From an uncultured Pseudomonadota bacterium (lineage in GTDB: Bacteria > Myxococcota_A > Bradymonadia > Bradymonadales > Bradymonadaceae), in NCBI GenBank assembly GCA_913057905.1, contig CAJXPB010000008.1:1-64000 (forward strand): a stretch of DNA of 64,000 nucleotides, in the 5' to 3' direction. The position numbers and the translations under genes were made by a program. The notes below the pieces were generated by a model, which saw only the letters and a list, made by a program, of their open reading frames with translations, did no database searches and was not told where the DNA came from. Positions 54,161 through 63,488 of this stretch are shown one piece after another (within the stretch, counting starts at the first letter, position 1; each line of letters opens with the position of its first letter).

Positions 54161-54763
54161 TCAGTCGTCGTCGCCTTCGGCCATCAAGCCCTTTCCGAGG
54201 ATCTGCATGGTCGTCTGGATGAGCTTGGCGTTGTCGGGTTCGTACCCGATGCCGTAGCCGGCCTGGATCCCGTCGATGATCGCCTTGAGAAGCAGGGCGG
54301 CCGAGTCGGGGTCGACCGGGCGTAGCTGTCCGTTTTCGACGCCCTCTTCGATCATCTCGGAGAGCCGTTCGATGTAGGATTCCTGCAGCGAAAGCAGCAT
54401 CGAACGGACGTCCTTGTCGCGGATGCCCATCTCGACGATGATCGCCTGAAAGCGGGGGGCATCCGTAGTGGCAAATCGCTCGGTGAAGTGTTTGCCCAGA
54501 TCCGAGATCGTCTTCGCCATGCCCTCCTGCGAGTCGATCACCCCGTCGATAAACTCCATGGCCTGTTCGTATTCCTGTTCGACCAGGGAGCGAAAGATAT
54601 CCTTCTTGGAGTCGAAGTGGAAATAGATGCCCCCCTTTGAAAGCCCCGATGCCTCGGCGATTTCGTCCATTCGCGTGGCGAAATAGCCCTTCTCGAGAAA
54701 ACAATCTCGCGCGGCATCCAGAATCTGCGAGGCGCGTTCGTCGGGACTGCGGTGTTTCGTCAT
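54161..54763 (-). CDS. TetR/AcrR-family regulator
   Basis: A 200-residue repressor. The N-terminal helix-turn-helix (ILDAARDCFLEKGYFATRMDEIAEASGLSKGGIYFHF, split as usual across residues 13-50) is followed by a helical ligand-binding domain. It converges with the small Gly/His-rich gene and diverges from the kinase gene. Ligand and targets are unknown; the tail is acidic. Confidence 0.9.
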   Translation of the reverse strand: MTKHRSPDERASQILDAARDCFLEKGYFATRMDEIAEASGLSKGGIYFHFDSKKDIFRSLVEQEYEQAMEFIDGVIDSQEGMAKTISDLGKHFTERFATTDAPRFQAIIVEMGIRDKDVRSMLLSLQESYIERLSEMIEEGVENGQLRPVDPDSAALLLKAIIDGIQAGYGIGYEPDNAKLIQTTMQILGKGLMAEGDDD

Positions 54764-55000
54764 GTCATCAGGCGAAGCAAGAGTGGCTCGATCTCAAATG
54801 GTCCCCGGTGGACCCGTTCCGTGCGGCTGTGTTAACGTCCAAGATGCTTGTGACGGCGATATTTACACAACTCAGATTTTTGTTGTTCGGGTTCGACCTC
54901 TCCCGTTGTCGAGCGCCCGAAACGCCGTCGCACCGGGCGGTTTCAATGGCCCGTAACCGGCCGGCCCTCCGATCGGTTCGGGGCAGACACAGGCAACACC

Positions 55001-57562
55001 GTGGGTGATACGTCAGGCAAATGGACCAAATTTGGCCGCTACGCCCTTCTCGAGAAGATCGGTAGCGGCGGGATGGCGGAGATCCACCGCGCCAAAACGT
55101 TTGGTGCGGCCGGATTCGAGAAGGAATATGCCATCAAGCTGATTATTCCAAGCCTCGTCGATGACACTGAATTCGTCGACATGTTCATCAACGAGGCCAA
55201 GATCGTCGTCAATCTGTATCACGCCAACATCGTCCAGGTCTTCGACCTCGGCGAAATCGACGATCAGTACTATATTGCCATGGAATACGTTCATGGCAAG
55301 GACATGCTCGACATTCTTGCCCGCTGCGCCAAACGGGGCGTCAAGATCCCGTTGAACATGGTGCTATTTATCACCATGGAGATGCTCAAGGGTCTGAACT
55401 TCGCCCATCAGGCCAAGGATCCGTACGGCGAAGACCTGAATATCATCCATCGAGACATCAGTCCCTCGAACATCCTGATCAGCTACGCCGGCGACGTGAA
55501 AGTCGGCGACTTCGGCGTCGCCAAGGCGGCCATCCAGCGCAGCCTGTCGGACAACGACACGCTGAAGGGCAAGGTCGGCTACATGAGCCCCGAGCAGGTG
55601 ATGGGCCAGCCGATCGATCACCGCTCGGACATCTTCTCGGCCGGGATCGTCCTGTTCGAAGCCCTGAGCATGAGCCGACTCTTTGTGGGCGACTCGGACC
55701 TCGATGTGATGTTGAAGGTGCGCGATGCCGACATCGAAGAGGCCTTCGACCGGATCGAGTCGACGCCCGACGAACTCAAGAGCATCGTGCGGCGCGCCCT
55801 GCGCAAGGACCCCGACGAGCGGTTCCAGACCGCCGGCGATTTTTACCAGGCGCTGGTCGACTTCACGTATCAGCGCGACATCAAGGTGACGGGCAACGAC
55901 CTGTCGAACCTGATGAACCGGTTGTTTGCCGAAGAGATCGAAGAGGAAAAGGCGCGGCGACGCGAGGATCCGAAGACGCCGCCCCCGGAGATCGTCACCG
56001 AGCAGGCCGGCGCACAGGCCGCCCCCGAGGCACCTCCCGATTCGGAACCGGCCCAGCAATCATCGAGCGGCCAGGGCATCATCCGCCCGGCCTCGGGCGT
56101 CGCCCACGACGACACCGAAGCCAGCGCCGACGATCAGCCTGACTCCAGCCCGTCGACACGGCCCGGCACGCACGCAGGGGCCTCGGCAAACTCCGAAGCC
56201 GCCCAGCAGGGGGAGGGGCTCGACCTTCCCACGATGGATGTCGAACAGGACCTGTATCGGTTCAAGAGCGACGACGGCGAAGTCCGCGGCCCGATGAGCC
56301 ATTCCAAGATCATTCAGCTTCTGCAGCATCGGCGTCCGCGCTCCAAGGACCGCATTTCGGTGGCCGACGGCCCGTGGAAGCGCCCCGAAGACGTCGATTC
56401 ACTCCAAGACGTGATCCCGGCCTACGCCGACGCGGTCGACGGTGGCGAGGAGGGCGACAAACCGGCGGGCGCCCAGGTCTTCCGCCGGGGGCCCCGCAAC
56501 CAAGAAGCCGACGAGTCCGGCGACAGCCTCTACGGAGACACCGATGTCGACCGGAGCGAGGCCCGAGAGGAGTCGACCGGTGTGCGCAACCTGGAGGCGA
56601 CCGTCCAGGAGATGGAGCGGATGCGCGAAGCCTCCAGCAGCGAGACCTCCGACGAGAATCTCAACGAAAGCAGCGTTCCCGGCGCCTATCAGTTCGAATC
56701 GACCACCGCTGAAGACGATGGCGGCGAGGGACTTCATGGGCCCACCGAATCCTCGGTGGGTCCCGACGACACCCTTCAGTCCGGCCAGACCGACGCCATC
56801 GAGGAGATGCGCGATGAGTACGTCAGCTACGAGGGGAACCTCGAGCAGACGCCGTTTCCCAGAGTCTTCGGCCAGCTACACCTCTCGAACGCCACCGGCC
56901 GTCTGTACGTGCGCCGCGACCCAGTCGAAAAGAGCGTCTTCTTTCGGCAGGGCGAGCTGATCCTGGTCGAATCGAGCAAGCGGGACGAATTGCTCGGATC
57001 GTTTCTGCTGTCGCGCGGGGTCATCAACGAGGAACAGCTCGACAACGCTCTGGAGAGACTGCACGAGTGGGGCGGCCGGCTCGGCGACGCGCTGGTTGCC
57101 ATCGGGGCGGTCCCCGCCCACGACATCTACGAACATCTGTCCGAGCAGATGCGCGAGAAACTCCTCGATATCTTCACCTGGCAGCGGGGTTACTTCGGCT
57201 ACTACGAGGGCCAGGAACCCGACACCAAGGGCTATCCACTGGGCGTCGAAGCCCTGGACGTCATCGTCGAGGGATGCCGAAATCGCGTCCCCTTCGGATA
57301 CCTCGTCGACTTCTACGAAGGTCGCCTCAGTACGGAGCTGACGGTCAACGAACGCCCACCCGTCGACCTCGAGCGTCTCAAGCTGAGCACCCGGGAGCTT
57401 CGCGTGCTCAACCACCTCAAAAAGCAGGACAACCTCGCCGACTTGCTCGACAGCTTCCCGTCGACTCAAAAGAGCCGCGTCTATCGGATCGTCTACCTGA
57501 TGGACCAGCTCGATGTCGTCACATTCCCCGGGGCCGACTCCAGCGACCTGCCGGAGCTATAA
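55001..57562 (+). CDS. Ser/Thr protein kinase with GYF-like and DUF4388-type C-terminal domains
   Basis: An 853-residue cytoplasmic Hanks-type kinase. The catalytic domain (about 12-290) has the Gly loop GSGGMAEIHR, Lys46, IHRDISPSNIL with Asp152, DFG at 170-172 and SPEQ in place of APE, so it should be active. A disordered acidic linker (about 310-410) follows. Next come a GYF-2-like segment (YRFKSDDGEVRGPMSHSKI, about 415-470), another linker, and a DUF4388/PATAN-like domain (TPFPRVFGQLHLSNATGRLYV, about 620-720), which often accompanies signalling proteins in this lineage. The start is a GTG; no membrane segment. It may phosphorylate ligands of the FHA protein at 31-32 kb (inference). Confidence 0.92.
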   Translation: MGDTSGKWTKFGRYALLEKIGSGGMAEIHRAKTFGAAGFEKEYAIKLIIPSLVDDTEFVDMFINEAKIVVNLYHANIVQVFDLGEIDDQYYIAMEYVHGKDMLDILARCAKRGVKIPLNMVLFITMEMLKGLNFAHQAKDPYGEDLNIIHRDISPSNILISYAGDVKVGDFGVAKAAIQRSLSDNDTLKGKVGYMSPEQVMGQPIDHRSDIFSAGIVLFEALSMSRLFVGDSDLDVMLKVRDADIEEAFDRIESTPDELKSIVRRALRKDPDERFQTAGDFYQALVDFTYQRDIKVTGNDLSNLMNRLFAEEIEEEKARRREDPKTPPPEIVTEQAGAQAAPEAPPDSEPAQQSSSGQGIIRPASGVAHDDTEASADDQPDSSPSTRPGTHAGASANSEAAQQGEGLDLPTMDVEQDLYRFKSDDGEVRGPMSHSKIIQLLQHRRPRSKDRISVADGPWKRPEDVDSLQDVIPAYADAVDGGEEGDKPAGAQVFRRGPRNQEADESGDSLYGDTDVDRSEAREESTGVRNLEATVQEMERMREASSSETSDENLNESSVPGAYQFESTTAEDDGGEGLHGPTESSVGPDDTLQSGQTDAIEEMRDEYVSYEGNLEQTPFPRVFGQLHLSNATGRLYVRRDPVEKSVFFRQGELILVESSKRDELLGSFLLSRGVINEEQLDNALERLHEWGGRLGDALVAIGAVPAHDIYEHLSEQMREKLLDIFTWQRGYFGYYEGQEPDTKGYPLGVEALDVIVEGCRNRVPFGYLVDFYEGRLSTELTVNERPPVDLERLKLSTRELRVLNHLKKQDNLADLLDSFPSTQKSRVYRIVYLMDQLDVVTFPGADSSDLPEL

Positions 57563-57565
57563 AAA

Positions 57566-57590
57566 ACCCCCGGAGCCGGGCTCCGGGGGT
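57566..57590. terminator. Bidirectional intrinsic terminator between kinase and 57.6-kb gene
   Basis: A ten-bp stem ACCCCCGGAG / CTCCGGGGGT with loop CCGGG, flanked by an A run on the left and CTTTAG on the right, lies between two convergent genes. Confidence 0.88.
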
Positions 57591-57600
57591 CTTTAGACAA

Positions 57601-58902
57601 CTACTCTTTGTCGGCGAATGTGAACTTCATGACGATGTTGATGTTGGCCTTGCCGTCGTTTCCATCCTCGGTCGAGGCCTTCGGGTAGTCGAGGCCCTGC
57701 AGCACCCGAGTGGCGCAGCGTTCGACCTGACTGTCGCGGATGCCCGAGTGCACCTTCTCGACATTCGTCACGTCGCCGTCGGCATCGACATGGGGCTTCA
57801 TGATGACCTCGCCGATGCGCACGAAGAGGTTCCCGCGCACGCGGCGCTCATAGCAGGCGCCCAATTCCTTTTTGGCGTCTTTGACGAGCTTCTGGGCCTT
57901 GGCGTTGTCGGTAAATCCCCGAGCGTAGACGCTCTGGAGGTCGGCGACCGGATAACGCCGATACTCTCGGGCGTCGGACGCGTAGGTTCCCAGCTTCTCG
58001 CCGGATCCACTGAGGACGACGATCTTGTCGCCGGCGATGGCGACGATCTCCTGAGTGCCCTCGCCATCGAGGTTCTTGACGAGCGCCGTCGTGATCTCGC
58101 CGCCGAGGTCGACGGTAGCGGTCGGTTCCTTGCTGGCGGTCGACCCGAAGACGAGCTTCGATCCCTTGGCATTCAGCGTCTCGTTTCGCTGGCCATCGCC
58201 GTTGAGATCGACGGTGTCCTTCCCGCTGAGCAAAGCGGAGGAGTCGACCGGATCGGGGCGGGGGTGTGAGACATCGGAATCGGCAATCTTCGTCTCTTCG
58301 GACTCCTCGGTGATGAATTCACCGTCGGCGTCGATGCGCACGTAGGCATCGCGGCCACGGTATTTACACTCCAGGTCGGCCTTGAGGTCGCCGTTGATGT
58401 CACCGGCTCGGCACCAGTCCATGCGCACGCCCATATTCGTCGACCAGACCTTCTCGTTTTGGTCGTTTAGGATCGAAATGGTCGTGCCGCGACGACACAT
58501 CAGTTCGAGTCGGTCATCGGCCTCGTAGAAGTTGGCGATGATGAGCTGGTCACAGCCTTTTTCGATGTTCCACATCGGGTCGCTGTTGGTCTTGAGCGCA
58601 AAGGTCGGCTTTCCGACTCCGATGACGTCCTGGCTGTCCTCGTTGTCCAGGTTCAGAATGAAGGTCGACTTGATTTTGTCGCCTCCGGCCGCGTCCCAAC
58701 TGTAGGCGCGGTATGGCTCGCGATCGGCCCCCAGAAAGACGACGCTTCCGGCGTCATGGATCATCACCGGCGCCTCCTCGGAGGGCCAGTCGTAGAGGTC
58801 CTTTCCGTCGTTTGAATCTTCTTGAGCGCTCGCGCCGACGGCGAGGCCGAGGATGGCCAGGGCGGCCGCGAGGGCGGGCAATTTTTTGAGCAAGCGTGTC
58901 AT
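57601..58902 (-). CDS. Periplasmic protein with AgmX/TonB-like C-terminal domain
   Basis: A 433-residue exported protein (signal cleavage near VGASAQ). The middle carries FG-GAP/VCBS-like phrases (DINGDLKADLECK; DLNGDGQRNE), suggesting a propeller. The C-terminal 90 residues (CYERRVRGN ... VDADGDVTNVEKVHSG ... CATRVLQGLDYPK) match the AgmX/PglI domain found in gliding and energy-transducing proteins of Myxococcota. Its role is unknown; it may be an envelope-motility or transport accessory. It converges with the kinase gene. Confidence 0.78.
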   Translation of the reverse strand: MTRLLKKLPALAAALAILGLAVGASAQEDSNDGKDLYDWPSEEAPVMIHDAGSVVFLGADREPYRAYSWDAAGGDKIKSTFILNLDNEDSQDVIGVGKPTFALKTNSDPMWNIEKGCDQLIIANFYEADDRLELMCRRGTTISILNDQNEKVWSTNMGVRMDWCRAGDINGDLKADLECKYRGRDAYVRIDADGEFITEESEETKIADSDVSHPRPDPVDSSALLSGKDTVDLNGDGQRNETLNAKGSKLVFGSTASKEPTATVDLGGEITTALVKNLDGEGTQEIVAIAGDKIVVLSGSGEKLGTYASDAREYRRYPVADLQSVYARGFTDNAKAQKLVKDAKKELGACYERRVRGNLFVRIGEVIMKPHVDADGDVTNVEKVHSGIRDSQVERCATRVLQGLDYPKASTEDGNDGKANINIVMKFTFADKE

Positions 58903-58995
58903 GGTTATCTCCTTGAGTGGGTGAATCGGATTCGGGGGCGCAAAGCTACACGTTCCACATCATACTCAGAAATGTCGGAATGGCCCGCTGGTTCG

Positions 58996-59307
58996 TCAAG
59001 ATCGCGTCTGTTCAACGACCCAGGAGCGGTACGCATCGAGAACATCCTCGGGTTCGACGGCGATGATTTCGGGCACGTCATAGGAATGATGGTCTTCGAG
59101 CCACGCCTTCATGGCGTCGTAGCGCTGCTTCGAGGTCTTGATGAGCAGCGTGGTTTCGCGGTCGCGACACATCTCCCCGTCCCATTCGTAGACGCTTTCG
59201 ACCGTCTGAAATTCATTCACGCACGCGGCGTGACCCTCCCGGACGAGCCCTTCGCTGAGCGTCGACGCCTCGTCCGGACTGCAGTTGCACAGGACCAGAT
59301 ACATCAC
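58996..59307 (-). CDS. cutA: CutA-type divalent-cation tolerance protein
   Basis: A 103-residue trimeric ferredoxin-like protein. Landmarks are VREGHAACVNEFQTVESVYEWDGE, KTSKQRYDAMKAWLEDHHSYDVPEI and the C-terminal YRSWVVE. The name reflects an old copper-tolerance phenotype; the true function remains uncertain. It overlaps the upstream TetR gene by four bases, so the two are translated together. Confidence 0.94.
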   Translation of the reverse strand: MMYLVLCNCSPDEASTLSEGLVREGHAACVNEFQTVESVYEWDGEMCRDRETTLLIKTSKQRYDAMKAWLEDHHSYDVPEIIAVEPEDVLDAYRSWVVEQTRS

Positions 59308-59963
59308 GTCTCCTCGTCGGTGGGTTCGAGGTCGCTCGATTCGAGCGGTTGCCGTGTGCCGCTCAGATAGTGAGCCACCAGGTGTTCGACGATCGTCTCG
59401 TGGGGGATCGAATCGAAATTATCGTAGACGACGTGCTCCATGATAATGCGTTCGACCATACCGATTGTCATGAACGCCAGCACGCGAAAGTTGCCGGCCT
59501 CGATGAGTCCGCGCTCATGGAGCACCTCGTTGAAGTGGGTGAGCATGCCGGCCAGCGTTTCGTGAAACTCCCGGATGATGGTGCCGAATTCCGGGGTCTC
59601 GGCCGACGATTCCTTGAAGAAGATGGCGGTCAGGCCGCGTCGCTCCTCAAGGACCTCGGTCAATTGCGTGCCCACGCGGGTCAGCTCGCGTCGGAGGTCT
59701 TCGCGCGAATCGAGGTTTGCGGGGGTCCAACCGCCGATGGTGCGCACGACGAGGCTCAGAAAGTCGTGGAGGATCTCTTCGAACAGTTGGCGCTTCCCGT
59801 CGTAGTAGTTGTAGAAGGTCCCCTGAGAGACGCCGGCTTCGGCGACGATCTCGGAGACCTTGGTGGCGTGGAACCCCTGCTCCGAAAAGATCTGGATGGC
59901 CGCATCCTTGAGTTCCTCGCGGCGCCGGTCCTTCGCATCGGTCGACTCGGTTGTCTGCGTCAT
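59304..59963 (-). CDS. TetR-family regulator
   Basis: A 219-residue repressor with the helix-turn-helix FSEQGFHATKVSEIVAEAGV continuing into SQGTFYNYYDGKRQLFEEIL, and a helical sensor domain. Its TGA overlaps the cutA ATG. It is arranged divergently from another TetR gene 180 bases away, with a shared control region. Confidence 0.9.
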   Translation of the reverse strand: MTQTTESTDAKDRRREELKDAAIQIFSEQGFHATKVSEIVAEAGVSQGTFYNYYDGKRQLFEEILHDFLSLVVRTIGGWTPANLDSREDLRRELTRVGTQLTEVLEERRGLTAIFFKESSAETPEFGTIIREFHETLAGMLTHFNEVLHERGLIEAGNFRVLAFMTIGMVERIIMEHVVYDNFDSIPHETIVEHLVAHYLSGTRQPLESSDLEPTDEET

Positions 59964-60143
59964 TCAAACTCCTGACCCGTTTTGTAGTCGATGGGCCTTT
60001 CTGCACGGCCGACAGCCCGGAAGTGGCCGCTCCTAGGGTATAAGGCGAACGAGGCAGACCTGCCAAGTTACCGGGCAGTCAGACTGGCATGTGAACGGAC
60101 GCTCACTTAACCTGACATGCGTCGACCTCAACCCGGAGGATCC

Positions 60144-60752
60144 GTGACCGATCGACTGCCCGCCGCCGAGCGAAAACGTCAGATATTGATGAGCGCGATC
60201 AGAGTCTTTGCGCGCTCGACCTACCACGGTGCCACGACCAAGAGCATCGCCGAGGAGGCCGGCGTCACCGAAGCGCTCATCTACCGGTACTTCGGCAGCA
60301 AACGGACCCTCTTTATCGAGGCGATCCACCACACATCGGGCCACCTGGTCGACGGGCTCGAGACCATTCTCGATGAACACGTCGACAGCCCCTTTCGGGC
60401 GATTACCGAGTGTTTCGAGTACTACGTGGATCTGTTGGAGAGCCACGAAGAGCTGGCCAAAATGGTCTTTTTGGTGCTGGCGGAGCTCGACCGTGAGGAC
60501 GTCCGCGAGGCCTATCTGCCGTATCAACAACAGGCGCTCAAACTGATCGCCTCGGCCATCGATGAGTGGAAAGGGCGCGGGCTCGTACGCGACGATGTCG
60601 ACACCAAGACGGCGGCGTGGCTGTATTTTGGGACCTATCTGATCCTGGCGCTGGTGAAGCATTCGTCCGGGGACCTTCCGATGGACCCGGAGTACGCCAT
60701 CGAGCTGGCCAAACCGTACGTCGAAGAGGCCTGGCCGGACGACAAAACGTGA
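60144..60752 (+). CDS. TetR-family regulator
   Basis: A 202-residue TetR protein. The helix-turn-helix is FARSTYHGATTKSIAEEAG with VTEALIYRYFGSKRTLF; the C-terminal ligand domain is helical and acidic. The start is GTG 60144 with GGAGG four bases before it; an upstream ATG at 60117 would add nine residues. It lies on the left edge of the candidate replication origin. Ligand unknown. Confidence 0.88.
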   Translation: MTDRLPAAERKRQILMSAIRVFARSTYHGATTKSIAEEAGVTEALIYRYFGSKRTLFIEAIHHTSGHLVDGLETILDEHVDSPFRAITECFEYYVDLLESHEELAKMVFLVLAELDREDVREAYLPYQQQALKLIASAIDEWKGRGLVRDDVDTKTAAWLYFGTYLILALVKHSSGDLPMDPEYAIELAKPYVEEAWPDDKT

Positions 60753-61202
60753 GGCCAACAAGGTGCTGCAGCGATCGGGTTGTGGAAAAGCTGTGGCTAA
60801 CTCTGTGATCTCATTGTTGACTTCGTTGTGATCTCGCGCTGCCCCGAATTCGGGTGGAGTTTCTCACACCTCGATCACAGAGGGGACCACACGATCTGTG
60901 GAAACAACTTCTGCGGGATCTCAATGGGTTAGGAATGTTCTCCACATTTTCCACAACCCTGATTACGACTGCGGCCCCTAAAAAGGGGACCCTCTCTCTG
61001 GTTTTGTACGTCAACGTCTTGCGCGGGTGTGCGAAAGTCACCTCGACACCATCGATTCGTCACGTCTGTGCGGCCCAAGTCATCCCCTCGATAGCCCCTC
61101 GACAACGACGGCTGAATCGGGCATTCAAGCCTTGCAAAAAAGAAGGCTCTATGTTGGATTGGGGGCCGATTTGAAACTGATCTTTTTTCGGAGGTCGCCG
61201 CT
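60753..61202 (+). other. Candidate replication origin (oriC-like) upstream of dnaN
   Basis: A 450-bp gene-free stretch with four DnaA-box-like nonamers: TGTGGAAAA (60781-60789) and TGTGGAAAC (60897-60905) on the minus strand, and TTCTCCACA (60938-60946) directly abutting TTTTCCACA (60947-60955) on the plus strand. AT-richer segments surround them. Two TGTGATCTC repeats lie at about 60804 and 60827. Its position immediately upstream of dnaN-recF supports an origin, but dnaA is not within view. An AAGGC hairpin precedes dnaN. An alternative reading is a DnaA-controlled dnaN promoter. Confidence 0.6.
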
Positions 61203-62330
61203 ATGAAAATCCGGATTCGATCCGAGGATCTCGAGAACGAGCTCTTTAAACTGCAGGGTGTCGTCAGCGAGCGGAGTACCCTTGCGATTCTGTCGAATAC
61301 CTTGTTGGAGGCCGAAGACGGCCGGCTGACGCTTCACGCCACGGACCTCGACACGTCGATTTCGACCTCGTGCGAATGCGAGGTCCTGGAACCGGGCAAG
61401 GTGACCCTTCAGGCCAAGAGCCTCTTCGACATCGTCAAGAACCTCGAAGAGGAGAGCCTCGAACTCGAGATCGAGGACAACTGGTGGGCCAAGCTCAAAT
61501 CCGGTGATGTCTCGTGTCGGATCGTCGGAACCCATCCCGATGACTTCCCGCAGATTCTGGATACCTCCGAGGCCGAGATGCATCCCATCGGCTCGGCGGT
61601 CCTGCTGGACATGATCGACAAGACGCTCTTTAGCGTCTCGACCGACGATGCCCGGGCCAATCTGACCGGGGCCTTCTTCAAGGTGACCGACGAAGACACG
61701 CTGCTTATGGTGTCGACCGACGGCCACCGGCTCTCGAAGATCGAGTCGTCGCCCGAAGAGTTCGATCCCGGCGAGGAGACGCCCGAAGAACTTCGCGAAG
61801 GAATCATCATTCCGCGAAAGGGGCTCTCGGAGCTGCAGCGCATCATCGATGCCGATGCCGGCGAACTCGAATTCGGTTTTATCGACAACCACGTCGTGTT
61901 TCGCCACGGGGCGATGACGATGTCGGTGCGACTCATCGAAGGGACCTTTCCGGACTTCACCCAGGTGCTGCCCAACGAGTCCGAAGAGAAGGCATACATC
62001 CAGAAGGAGACGTTCCTTCAGTCGCTGAAATTCGTCAGCCTCTTCGCCAGTTCCAAGACCAACAACGCCCGGCTGACCCTGTCGAAAGAGGGCCTGGAGC
62101 TGTACGCGTCGGACCCCGACAAGGGCGAAGGCGAAAAGATGGTTCCGGTCGAATATCAGGGTGAACAGCCGGTCAAGGCCGGATACAACTATCGGTACGT
62201 GCTCGATGCGCTGAATGCCATCGACGGCGACGAGATCTCGCTGGAGATCATCGACACGCTCTCGCCGACGTTGATCCGGGACACCGAACGCGACGATATG
62301 CTCTTCGTCATCATGCCGATGCGCCTGTAG
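61203..62330 (+). CDS. dnaN: DNA polymerase III sliding clamp (beta subunit)
   Basis: A 375-residue ring-forming processivity clamp, of three similar domains. It begins MKIRIRSEDLENELFKLQGV and keeps MVSTDGHRLSKIE and, at the C terminus, FVIMPMRL, which is diagnostic. CGGAGG lies eight bases upstream of the ATG. It is followed by recF after 27 bases, the typical dnaN-recF order near bacterial origins. Confidence 0.98.
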   Translation: MKIRIRSEDLENELFKLQGVVSERSTLAILSNTLLEAEDGRLTLHATDLDTSISTSCECEVLEPGKVTLQAKSLFDIVKNLEEESLELEIEDNWWAKLKSGDVSCRIVGTHPDDFPQILDTSEAEMHPIGSAVLLDMIDKTLFSVSTDDARANLTGAFFKVTDEDTLLMVSTDGHRLSKIESSPEEFDPGEETPEELREGIIIPRKGLSELQRIIDADAGELEFGFIDNHVVFRHGAMTMSVRLIEGTFPDFTQVLPNESEEKAYIQKETFLQSLKFVSLFASSKTNNARLTLSKEGLELYASDPDKGEGEKMVPVEYQGEQPVKAGYNYRYVLDALNAIDGDEISLEIIDTLSPTLIRDTERDDMLFVIMPMRL

Positions 62331-62357
62331 AAACCGGCGTCCGTCACGGGACGGACC

Positions 62358-63488
62358 ATGTTACTCGATGCCCTCCGATGTCGACGATTCCGCAACTTGG
62401 AGTCCGTCGACATCGAACCCCATCGACGGTTCAACATCCTCCACGGGGCCAACGGCCAGGGGAAGACGAATCTCCTCGAGGCCATCTATCTGCTGAGTGC
62501 GGTACACAGCTTTCGTAACCACACGAATGCGCAGATGGTCCAGTTTGGTCGCGATTCGGCCACGCTGGAGGCGCGGGTCGACCGCGGCGGCCACGAACGG
62601 ATCGTCCGCATCGAGATCTCGTCGGGCGGCAAGCAGGTCTATCTGAACAACTCGATCGTCCGGCAGTTGTCGGATTTTTTCGGCACGGTCAACGTCGTGA
62701 TGTTCGGGCCGCAGGATCTGTCGATCCTCAAGGGAAGTCCCTCGGAGCGGCGGGAGTTTGTCGACGACGCGATCTTCAACGCCCAGCCCGCCTACGCCAC
62801 CGAGCAGCAGCACTACGACGAGGTTCTCAAACAGCGCAATGCGCTGCTCAAGGAGCCGGATCCCGACCGAGCACTGCTCGACGTATACGGCGAACAACTC
62901 GTCCAGTACGGCGCCGACATCATCATGCGGCGTCTCGACTTCATCGAACACTTCTCACCGGTGCTGGATCGGACCTTCCGGCGGATCTTCGACCCGGATT
63001 TTTCGGCATCGGTCCGCTACGACATGAAGTGGTCGTCGAAGTTGCAGGGGATCGAACGATATCAGGAGGTGTCGGTGTCGCGAGCCGAGATCGAGCAGGA
63101 CTTGGAGTCGGGCCTGGAGGCGACGTCGGGGACCGAGCGAGAGCGCGGGTACACGTTGATCGGCCCTCACCGAGACGACCTGGATGCTCGGCTCGACGGC
63201 CGACCCGTCGGCACCTTCGGCAGCCAGGGGCAAAATCGCGCGTTCATTTTGGCCATGAAGATCGCGGTCATCACGTATCTTGAGGAGCGCTACCACTTTG
63301 CGCCGATCTTGCTGCTGGACGATGTCTCCAGCGAACTCGACCGCCAGCGAAACCGACAACTCTTCGATTTTTTGCGCCAGCGCGACGACGGTCAGGTCTT
63401 CATTACGACGACCCACCGCGATTTCATCCATCTGGATGAAGATTTGAAGGTCTTCGAGGTCGACGACGGGAAGGTGATCGATGCCTGA
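62358..63488 (+). CDS. recF: DNA replication/repair ATPase RecF
   Basis: A 376-residue SMC-like ATPase that helps load RecA at gapped DNA with RecOR. Walker A is GANGQGKTN (30-38), the signature segment is FGSQGQNRAF and Walker B is ILLLDDVSSELD. It starts 27 bases after dnaN, and its last eight bases overlap the next gene, so translation is coupled. Confidence 0.97.
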   Translation: MLLDALRCRRFRNLESVDIEPHRRFNILHGANGQGKTNLLEAIYLLSAVHSFRNHTNAQMVQFGRDSATLEARVDRGGHERIVRIEISSGGKQVYLNNSIVRQLSDFFGTVNVVMFGPQDLSILKGSPSERREFVDDAIFNAQPAYATEQQHYDEVLKQRNALLKEPDPDRALLDVYGEQLVQYGADIIMRRLDFIEHFSPVLDRTFRRIFDPDFSASVRYDMKWSSKLQGIERYQEVSVSRAEIEQDLESGLEATSGTERERGYTLIGPHRDDLDARLDGRPVGTFGSQGQNRAFILAMKIAVITYLEERYHFAPILLLDDVSSELDRQRNRQLFDFLRQRDDGQVFITTTHRDFIHLDEDLKVFEVDDGKVIDA

